A stretch of DNA of 64,000 nt, from contig NW_019028982.1 in NCBI RefSeq assembly GCF_002105155.1, positions 952,501-1,016,500 of the forward strand, in the 5' to 3' direction. This stretch comes from Lobosporangium transversale. Its lineage: Eukaryota > Mortierellomycota > Mortierellomycetes > Mortierellales > Mortierellaceae. A program made the translations under genes and the position numbers. A model generated the notes under the pieces. The model saw nothing but the letters and a program-made list of their open reading frames with translations. It was not told where the DNA came from and searched no databases. Shown here in pieces: positions 57,426-64,000 of the stretch; within the stretch, counting starts at the first letter, position 1; each line of letters begins with the position of its first letter.

Positions 57426-59926
57426 GCGAGACCTCGTTGAAATAGACTGGACAATGGTTTCAGGCCAAAAGGTGCCTTCTTAAACATATATTGTTTACCC
57501 TGGTGCATAAATGCTGTTAAGGGCTGATCTGCCTGATTAATAGGCATGCGATGATATGCTTGCGACAGATCAATGGTTGTGAAAATTGCATGCCCAGCAA
57601 GACGAATAATAATATCATTGATAAGGGGTAAAGGAAAACTATCATCTGGGAGGTGTTTATTCAGTGGTCGGGGATCAAGACAAACCCGCCATAATGTTTT
57701 ATTGCCATGTTCATCCTTCTTCGCAGTGAGCGTAAGGGTATTGCTATGGACATTGCCCACAGGGGCTAGCGTAATGACATCATCCTGCAGCCATTTATCG
57801 ATAGCTTCATTCAGGATGGACATTTGTCTTTCGGCAAAGGGACGTGAACGCCTATAGAGGACAGTACCCTCTGGGATAGGAAGAAATACTTTCATTTCAG
57901 GTACAGGGCATGGGCTTTGTTTAGGTATCCGAGCATGTGAAATCTTTTTCATAAAGACTTTTTTCTCAATAATAAATGTTTCGGTATGCTCTTCTTCCGG
58001 TACAGAGCCAGGAATGAGGGAAGGACGTTTGTCTTCCTCAGGTTCAGGTAGCTGATTAGCACCTTGCCCTGGATTATGGCAGCCTGAGAGTCCAAACCCA
58101 AGTTGATAAAATAGATCCATCCCTATGATAAAGGGGTATGATCGATTGATCACTTCTAACGTCGCAGACACGATCCGACTGCCGTATACGACTTCTATAT
58201 TTTCAACCACACCTATACGGGGAATAGTTAAGCTTTCATCAGCCAGAGTGGTAACACTTGAAACAGGGGAGATCTCTTTGTTGTGTTTAAGAATAATATC
58301 TTTTCGGACACATGTAACACTTGCGCCTGTATCAACCAAAGCTTCGTATTTTTCCCCTTCGAAAGTAACAAGAACTATGATCCTTTTGTCAGCTTTCTCT
58401 TGATTGAGATGGAGCTTGGCTAAGGTATGGGCATCATCGTTAGGGATAACATTCGAGGAAGATAAAGATGAAACTTTTATATGAGAAGGTGAGTGTATAA
58501 ATTCAGATTCAAGAGTAGCAGTAACACATTGATCATGCCATAATAATGTTTTAGGATTGATTGATTCCATAGAAATTCTAGGCTGGGTGCCAAAGATCAT
58601 CAATGGTGGTTTCAAGAGAGATGGATTCCGATATGTTTGAGCATGATCAGATAGATCTAGTAGATTTTTGGGATGTATTGAAGTCTTTGCGTTTTTACTA
58701 TCTTCTATTGAACGATCTTCAGTTAAGTTATCGATTAACCGAGGTAGACTTGTTGGAGCCTGTGTATTATCAGTAGAGTTTGACAGATTGTTATCAAAGA
58801 CTGTTTGCTTATTCAGTGACACGATATTATTTGATTTAGGACGATTCTTACCAGATCTACTGTTATGTCTGGTACATTCGGACGCCAGATGTCCGCGTGC
58901 ATTGCATTTTGCACATTGCTTGTGTCCATCCGTATTATGGGAGAAATTTTTGCCACAATGCTGGCAGTCATAGAGGGACTTTGATTTAGCCTCCTCATTG
59001 TGGGCTTTGCCCTTAGGATTATATCTTTCATCAGACGCTCGTGCGCGGCGCATTGGGCCTGTGTCACGGCGATGAGGTGCAGGATTATCACTGGGGACAA
59101 TCTCTTGTGGGATGTGGGGGCCAGTAAGGCCTCCCGGAATCTTTGTGAACTCGGAGATCGACTTGAAGGCGAGCACCGGTTCTTGTTTCAGGACTTGTAG
59201 CCTGGTGATCATAAGATCGAGCATGAAGGTTTTTACTGTGGCCGTCAGGAGGGAGGTGACCATCTCGCTATCGTCGCTGATACCGTATACCCGTACGTCT
59301 CGGTCCACCCGCATGGCAAATTGATGATAAGTCTCGCGTGTGCCTCTGCCAGTTTCAAGTAATTTCTTAAACTGTGACATACGTTCTTGTTCCGTAAGAG
59401 CGATCTTCAGGAAGGTCGCTTCACACTTCTCCCAGGTTTTCTGATCTTCAGGAAGTTTTTCCAGTTCCTGTTCGAGGTACTGGCGATGGTACTCGCTGAC
59501 CGTCAGGTAAAGCAAGTACCGACCACAGGACCGTTTGAACGACTCTCGACCTACGTACGTACAGACAACATGACGAACCTCATCTAAAAACTTGCGTGGA
59601 TCGGAGGTACTATGGAACCGAGGCATAGCATCTGTGACATTAAGGTGGACCTGCGGGATACTGATCGGTACCACGAGGATGGAATCATTCCTTGGTTTTT
59701 TGAGCTGGAGAGGAGTGGAAAGTGATTCCAGGTCTTGTAAAGATTCTAGGGAATCCTCAGCTCTTTTCTCGAGCACCTTAATTTCATTGACAACTACAGC
59801 TAGGGTTTCCTCAATGTTTCCTTCAGACTTGTTCGCACCATTCTGTGCCAGCAGACGCGTGAGGTACGCCTTTCGGGTGATGAGTTCATTCCTCTTCTGA
59901 TTGATATCCGTTAAGGATCTGGTCAT
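57329..59926 (-). CDS. Gag-protease-RT polyprotein of the left gypsy element (partial)
   Basis: From the ATG at 59926 (MTRSLTDINQKRN; the frame is open five codons further, without another ATG). Gag-like domain about residues 80-290 (PRFHSTSDPRKFLDEVRHVV), zinc knuckle CAKCNARGHLASEC with a second Cys/His cluster CQHCGKNF just before, retropepsin-like protease YEALVDTGASVTCV, then RT: WRVCLDPRPLN, FTTIDLSQAYHRMPI, FKKAPFGLKPLSSLFQRGL. After FQRGLAS the frame is lost through a one-base deletion near 57425 and stops at 57329. The gag and RT style is Ty3/gypsy. The protein is the same as in the right copy where both are seen. Confidence 0.9.
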   Translation of the reverse strand: MTRSLTDINQKRNELITRKAYLTRLLAQNGANKSEGNIEETLAVVVNEIKVLEKRAEDSLESLQDLESLSTPLQLKKPRNDSILVVPISIPQVHLNVTDAMPRFHSTSDPRKFLDEVRHVVCTYVGRESFKRSCGRYLLYLTVSEYHRQYLEQELEKLPEDQKTWEKCEATFLKIALTEQERMSQFKKLLETGRGTRETYHQFAMRVDRDVRVYGISDDSEMVTSLLTATVKTFMLDLMITRLQVLKQEPVLAFKSISEFTKIPGGLTGPHIPQEIVPSDNPAPHRRDTGPMRRARASDERYNPKGKAHNEEAKSKSLYDCQHCGKNFSHNTDGHKQCAKCNARGHLASECTRHNSRSGKNRPKSNNIVSLNKQTVFDNNLSNSTDNTQAPTSLPRLIDNLTEDRSIEDSKNAKTSIHPKNLLDLSDHAQTYRNPSLLKPPLMIFGTQPRISMESINPKTLLWHDQCVTATLESEFIHSPSHIKVSSLSSSNVIPNDDAHTLAKLHLNQEKADKRIIVLVTFEGEKYEALVDTGASVTCVRKDIILKHNKEISPVSSVTTLADESLTIPRIGVVENIEVVYGSRIVSATLEVINRSYPFIIGMDLFYQLGFGLSGCHNPGQGANQLPEPEEDKRPSLIPGSVPEEEHTETFIIEKKVFMKKISHARIPKQSPCPVPEMKVFLPIPEGTVLYRRSRPFAERQMSILNEAIDKWLQDDVITLAPVGNVHSNTLTLTAKKDEHGNKTLWRVCLDPRPLNKHLPDDSFPLPLINDIIIRLAGHAIFTTIDLSQAYHRMPINQADQPLTAFMHQGKQYMFKKAPFGLKPLSSLFQRGLASLVIFLSFTTSLMILLFFQRTEKNTPNMYAL

Positions 59927-60194
59927 CACACCTTCGATCAACCGAGACAGGCACAGATTCTTCGAGTGGAATATCCATATTCATATCCTCTCCGTGCAAG
60001 GAGTCTTGCGAGTGATCCATCCTCACGGGAGAAGCAGCGTAAGAGATGGACGTAGAGTCATTATCTTGGAGACGAGTGCTCTGCAAATTTGTAACCATTT
60101 CAGCGACTGCAACTTGCGGATCAAGGGAAGCATCATTGACAGAGGCAAGGACAGCACGCTCGGGGGTGTGAGGGGTAGTAGTAGGGTTCAGGTT
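57684..60194 (-). repeat. Left arm of the 2.5-kb (or longer) gypsy palindrome
   Basis: Positions in this arm and in 61490-64000 always add to 121684 wherever I compared them, so there is no net indel over 2511 bases. The right arm continues past the window. Confidence 0.92.
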
Positions 60195-60259
60195 GGAAGA
60201 TGAGAGAGAGATTTTTTGATAATGGATGGGATGTGTATGCAAATCTTCACGTAAAAAAA
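60195..60259. other. 65-bp junction between left element and the second LTR
   Basis: Not matched by the inverted copy. On the plus strand one frame reads ...RFFDNGWDVYANLHVKK and stops at the TGA that opens the LTR, so it could be the end of an integrase/pol frame from another copy. The origin is uncertain. Confidence 0.35.
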
Positions 60260-60567
60260 TGAAAAATATTTGGATAGATAAGTAGTAATGGGGAACTAAA
60301 GTAAGTGAGAATAAGATGTCGGTCCATACACCACATCCATGGGGTATTTATTCATTTCCTGGTAGAGGGACTTGTACCAAGTAACTACATATCTATCTAT
60401 AAAGCGACATGGGCTTATTCAGGAACCCTCATGTCAGTGTTTTATCGCGTCTTTATGCGACGCGTTAGAGTTATTGTACTACTTGGAAATTTCCCTACTG
60501 TGTTTTTTTGTATTTTTCCTAGTTTTTAGCCGGGTCATTATTATTTTGCATATTGAAATATGCAACA
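60260..60567 (+). repeat. LTR in plus orientation, 308 bp
   Basis: TGAAAAATATTTGGATAGAT...AAATATGCAACA. Nearly identical to the inverted LTR at 56048-56354. It is placed as expected for the 5' LTR of the right, plus-strand element. No primer-binding site starting TGG follows, so self-priming or a different primer would be needed. Confidence 0.85.
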
Positions 60568-60674
60568 ACTTTCCCTTTATTGAGGAATGAGGCACACATT
60601 CCAGGCACCAAAGTAGGTTGAGACTGGACGCAAGGAATGATCGCGACTGCTCATTTTCTTTTGTGTAAACGCAT

Positions 60675-60707
<33 letters not shown>

Positions 60708-61090
60708 CAGGGACAAAATATTTTGCTCAAATAGCCTAGCATCATGTTTCTTTCTATTTTTTTTTTTTTTTAACTTTAGATTCTTACACATGTATGAATC
60801 AAGATCAATGATTGGTTCACATCAGTGACGCTTTTGGACAGGATTGTAATTCACAATGTTGATTGGTTTGAAAGATCAGCCAGGATCAGATCATGCGGAA
60901 AGAGATTTGTAATGTCAGGAACGAATCAGACTGAAGGAGAGTTGTAATGAGAAAAGCAATGAGTAGACTCAATTGAAGTTCATTATGCTTTTCATTCCTT
61001 CATTCCTAAAACATTGTTAACACTCAAACTCTTCTCAACACAAGACAGGCTTTCAAACCTCAATTTATCACACTTTTCATTACGTGAATT

Positions 61091-61798
61091 ATGTCTTTCT
61101 CCAACAATACTGCTTCTTCTTCCACCAGCAAAGTTGCTGGCAAAAAACGCGCTCGTGTGGAAATGGAAAATGCCAAGAGCGCAAGTCGTCAGACTTCACC
61201 TTCCCCCGACAGTCCACCCGCTGACCCAGTGTTCTCTTATGTTCCATGGGAGCGTCCTACCAGAGATGGGCGCACGATCAAGAAACTCTTTTTGGAGAGA
61301 GACATCTGTAATTTCAGGGCGCGGACAGAGAGTGCACTCTATCAGGATGGGGATGAAGTGCGACCTCGCAAATATCTCTACCTGGAGGGAGGACAAAAAC
61401 TTGACTTATACAGGAGACCTATAAGCCGTGACAATTTTGACGTATTCTGGGTACATGAGCCATCGTTGTTCAAGCAACTGAGACGTCGTAACCTGAACCC
61501 TACTACTACCCCTCACACCCCCGAGCGTGCTGTCCTTGCCTCTGTCAATGATGCTTCCCTTGATCCGCAAGTTGCAGTCGCTGAAATGGTTACAAATTTG
61601 CAGAGCACTCGTCTCCAAGATAATGACTCTACGTCCATCTCTTACGCTGCTTCTCCCGTGAGGATGGATCACTCGCAAGACTCCTTGCACGGAGAGGATA
61701 TGAATATGGATATTCCACTCGAAGAATCTGTGCCTGTCTCGGTTGATCGAAGGTGTGATGACCAGATCCTTAACGGATATCAATCAGAAGAGGAATGA
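61091..61798 (+). CDS. ORF1 of the right gypsy element, 235 residues
   Basis: Starts MSFSNNTASSSTSKVAGKKR. The N-terminal 133 residues (basic and Ser-rich, then GRTIKKLFLERDICNFRAR and RKYLYLEGGQKLDLYRRPI) are found only in this copy. The C-terminal 100 residues (NLNPTTTPHTPERAVLASVN...) are also present in the left element. The stop overlaps ORF2 by 41 bases in another frame, so ORF2 is probably reached by reinitiation or shifting. I do not recognise a domain. It could be an accessory or leader protein of the element, or a captured host segment fused to it. Confidence 0.65.
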   Translation: MSFSNNTASSSTSKVAGKKRARVEMENAKSASRQTSPSPDSPPADPVFSYVPWERPTRDGRTIKKLFLERDICNFRARTESALYQDGDEVRPRKYLYLEGGQKLDLYRRPISRDNFDVFWVHEPSLFKQLRRRNLNPTTTPHTPERAVLASVNDASLDPQVAVAEMVTNLQSTRLQDNDSTSISYAASPVRMDHSQDSLHGEDMNMDIPLEESVPVSVDRRCDDQILNGYQSEEE

Positions 61799-64000
61799 AC
61801 TCATCACCCGAAAGGCGTACCTCACGCGTCTGCTGGCACAGAATGGTGCGAACAAGTCTGAAGGAAACATTGAGGAAACCCTAGCTGTAGTTGTCAATGA
61901 AATTAAGGTGCTCGAGAAAAGAGCTGAGGATTCCCTAGAATCTTTACAAGACCTGGAATCACTTTCCACTCCTCTCCAGCTCAAAAAACCAAGGAATGAT
62001 TCCATCCTCGTGGTACCGATCAGTATCCCGCAGGTCCACCTTAATGTCACAGATGCTATGCCTCGGTTCCATAGTACCTCCGATCCACGCAAGTTTTTAG
62101 ATGAGGTTCGTCATGTTGTCTGTACGTACGTAGGTCGAGAGTCGTTCAAACGGTCCTGTGGTCGGTACTTGCTTTACCTGACGGTCAGCGAGTACCATCG
62201 CCAGTACCTCGAACAGGAACTGGAAAAACTTCCTGAAGATCAGAAAACCTGGGAGAAGTGTGAAGCGACCTTCCTGAAGATCGCTCTTACGGAACAAGAA
62301 CGTATGTCACAGTTTAAGAAATTACTTGAAACTGGCAGAGGCACACGCGAGACTTATCATCAATTTGCCATGCGGGTGGACCGAGACGTACGGGTATACG
62401 GTATCAGCGACGATAGCGAGATGGTCACCTCCCTCCTGACGGCCACAGTAAAAACCTTCATGCTCGATCTTATGATCACCAGGCTACAAGTCCTGAAACA
62501 AGAACCGGTGCTCGCCTTCAAGTCGATCTCCGAGTTCACAAAGATTCCGGGAGGCCTTACTGGCCCCCACATCCCACAAGAGATTGTCCCCAGTGATAAT
62601 CCTGCACCTCATCGCCGTGACACAGGCCCAATGCGCCGCGCACGAGCGTCTGATGAAAGATATAATCCTAAGGGCAAAGCCCACAATGAGGAGGCTAAAT
62701 CAAAGTCCCTCTATGACTGCCAGCATTGTGGCAAAAATTTCTCCCATAATACGGATGGACACAAGCAATGTGCAAAATGCAATGCACGCGGACATCTGGC
62801 GTCCGAATGTACCAGACATAACAGTAGATCTGGTAAGAATCGTCCTAAATCAAATAATATCGTGTCACTGAATAAGCAAACAGTCTTTGATAACAATCTG
62901 TCAAACTCTACTGATAATACACAGGCTCCAACAAGTCTACCTCGGTTAATCGATAACTTAACTGAAGATCGTTCAATAGAAGATAGTAAAAACGCAAAGA
63001 CTTCAATACATCCCAAAAATCTACTAGATCTATCTGATCATGCTCAAACATATCGGAATCCATCTCTCTTGAAACCACCATTGATGATCTTTGGCACCCA
63101 GCCTAGAATTTCTATGGAATCAATCAATCCTAAAACATTATTATGGCATGATCAATGTGTTACTGCTACTCTTGAATCTGAATTTATACACTCACCTTCT
63201 CATATAAAAGTTTCATCTTTATCTTCCTCGAATGTTATCCCTAACGATGATGCCCATACCTTAGCCAAGCTCCATCTCAATCAAGAGAAAGCTGACAAAA
63301 GGATCATAGTTCTTGTTACTTTCGAAGGGGAAAAATACGAAGCTTTGGTTGATACAGGCGCAAGTGTTACATGTGTCCGAAAAGATATTATTCTTAAACA
63401 CAACAAAGAGATCTCCCCTGTTTCAAGTGTTACCACTCTGGCTGATGAAAGCTTAACTATTCCCCGTATAGGTGTGGTTGAAAATATAGAAGTCGTATAC
63501 GGCAGTCGGATCGTGTCTGCGACGTTAGAAGTGATCAATCGATCATACCCCTTTATCATAGGGATGGATCTATTTTATCAACTTGGGTTTGGACTCTCAG
63601 GCTGCCATAATCCAGGGCAAGGTGCTAATCAGCTACCTGAACCTGAGGAAGACAAACGTCCTTCCCTCATTCCTGGCTCTGTACCGGAAGAAGAGCATAC
63701 CGAAACATTTATTATTGAGAAAAAAGTCTTTATGAAAAAGATTTCACATGCTCGGATACCTAAACAAAGCCCATGCCCTGTACCTGAAATGAAAGTATTT
63801 CTTCCTATCCCAGAGGGTACTGTCCTCTATAGGCGTTCACGTCCCTTTGCCGAAAGACAAATGTCCATCCTGAATGAAGCTATCGATAAATGGCTGCAGG
63901 ATGATGTCATTACGCTAGCCCCTGTGGGCAATGTCCATAGCAATACCCTTACGCTCACTGCGAAGAAGGATGAACATGGCAATAAAACATTATGGCGGGT
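61490..64000 (+). repeat. Right arm of the gypsy palindrome (open at the window edge)
   Basis: Reverse complement of 57684-60194, separated by a 1295-bp spacer (60195-61489) that holds the plus LTR, the leader and the N-terminal part of ORF1. The inner boundary is sharp: AACCTGAACCC shared, different bases beyond. Confidence 0.92.
61758..64000 (+). CDS. Gag-protease-RT polyprotein of the right gypsy element (cut by window end)
   Basis: Same protein as the left copy from MTRSLTDINQ: gag, knuckle CAKCNARGHLASEC, protease VDTGASVTCV, and RT up to LWR of LWRVCLDPRPLN at the window edge. Frame open throughout 747 codons. Whether RT, RNase H and integrase are intact cannot be seen here. Confidence 0.92.
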   Translation, partial: MTRSLTDINQKRNELITRKAYLTRLLAQNGANKSEGNIEETLAVVVNEIKVLEKRAEDSLESLQDLESLSTPLQLKKPRNDSILVVPISIPQVHLNVTDAMPRFHSTSDPRKFLDEVRHVVCTYVGRESFKRSCGRYLLYLTVSEYHRQYLEQELEKLPEDQKTWEKCEATFLKIALTEQERMSQFKKLLETGRGTRETYHQFAMRVDRDVRVYGISDDSEMVTSLLTATVKTFMLDLMITRLQVLKQEPVLAFKSISEFTKIPGGLTGPHIPQEIVPSDNPAPHRRDTGPMRRARASDERYNPKGKAHNEEAKSKSLYDCQHCGKNFSHNTDGHKQCAKCNARGHLASECTRHNSRSGKNRPKSNNIVSLNKQTVFDNNLSNSTDNTQAPTSLPRLIDNLTEDRSIEDSKNAKTSIHPKNLLDLSDHAQTYRNPSLLKPPLMIFGTQPRISMESINPKTLLWHDQCVTATLESEFIHSPSHIKVSSLSSSNVIPNDDAHTLAKLHLNQEKADKRIIVLVTFEGEKYEALVDTGASVTCVRKDIILKHNKEISPVSSVTTLADESLTIPRIGVVENIEVVYGSRIVSATLEVINRSYPFIIGMDLFYQLGFGLSGCHNPGQGANQLPEPEEDKRPSLIPGSVPEEEHTETFIIEKKVFMKKISHARIPKQSPCPVPEMKVFLPIPEGTVLYRRSRPFAERQMSILNEAIDKWLQDDVITLAPVGNVHSNTLTLTAKKDEHGNKTLWR

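Larger units (their letters stand above)
56048..60194 (-). mobile_element. Left Ty3/gypsy-type element, minus strand, no integrase
   Basis: In minus-strand order: remnant of ORF1 (60194-59886), gag-protease-RT frame, RNase H split by a hairpin, and the 3' LTR. Integrase and chromodomain regions are missing: RNase H coding runs straight into the LTR. The 5' part is cut at 60194, where unrelated sequence begins. From 57684 to 60194 it is matched by the inverted right copy without an indel. It is defective: frameshift in RT, hairpin in RNase H, no integrase, truncated 5' end. Confidence 0.85.
60260..64000 (+). mobile_element. Right Ty3/gypsy-type element, plus strand, continues beyond the window
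   Basis: LTR, about 520 bases of leader with two T runs (60678-60707, 60760-60772), ORF1, then ORF2 (gag-protease-RT) open to the window edge. From 61490 on it mirrors the left copy exactly as far as I compared. No lesion seen in the visible part. Confidence 0.85.

Noticed and set aside
58813-59100. Open frames antisense or out of frame in the gypsy element, identical in both copies
   Set aside because: They are mirrored only because the whole element is duplicated; the gag frame explains the region.
1-64000. tRNA, rRNA or CRISPR features
   Set aside because: I looked for T-arm-like GGTTCRA motifs with matching stems and for regularly spaced repeats and found none.

Overview
The window looks like nuclear DNA of a filamentous early-diverging fungus, most likely a Mortierellaceae-type Mucoromycota. 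The genes carry short GT-AG introns with CTAAC/CTGAT-like branch sites. Intergenic DNA is AT-rich and full of A/T homopolymers of 20-40 bases. The content also fits: a NACHT/pentapeptide/WD40 STAND protein, DIRS, Tc1/mariner and Ty3/gypsy elements, and several small secreted proteins. The taxonomic call is inference.

Layout. 1-5.5 kb: two tandem paralogous genes of unknown family (2217-2982, frameshifted; 4068-4795, intact), with a foldback element between them. 5.6-14.9 kb: two conserved minus-strand genes, cytosolic/mitochondrial-type valyl-tRNA synthetase (3 exons) and the SAC-domain phosphoinositide phosphatase FIG4 (9 exons reconstructed). 15-22 kb: a plus-strand transcription factor with three Myb repeats and five C2H2 fingers, then a 525-aa orphan. 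23-25 kb: two divergent small secreted/GPI-type protein genes. 25-28.3 kb: low-complexity DNA.

28.3-38.3 kb is a transposon graveyard around an immune-type gene. A structurally complete DIRS retroelement (inverted termini plus internal complementary region, gag, RT/RNase H/methyltransferase-like, tyrosine recombinase) carries a nested intact Tc1/mariner element. Its right end abuts the truncated 3' end of a multiply broken NACHT-pentapeptide-WD40 gene on the minus strand.

39.3-42.6 kb: a large KAR9-like cortical/microtubule protein. 42.6-49.9 kb: no convincing gene, one long foldback repeat. 49.9-56 kb: a large inverted duplication whose two arms each carry a gene for a 60/61-aa secreted peptide with six cysteines in a mirror-symmetric spacing (3-6-8-6-3), plus a broken third paralogue; the roughly 2.1-kb spacer holds transposon debris. 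56-64 kb: two copies of a Ty3/gypsy-type element in inverted orientation. They form arms of at least 2.5 kb with no indel seen. The left copy lacks integrase and has a hairpin duplication in RNase H; the right copy runs off the window.

The most unusual material is the cysteine-symmetric peptide pair: its mature exon differs much more between copies than its intron or flanks. The stacked inverted repeats at 47, 50-56 and 56-64 kb and the layered destruction of the NACHT gene come next. Housekeeping genes (valS-type, FIG4, KAR9-like) sit at 5-43 kb and the repeat-rich, fast-changing part is to the right.
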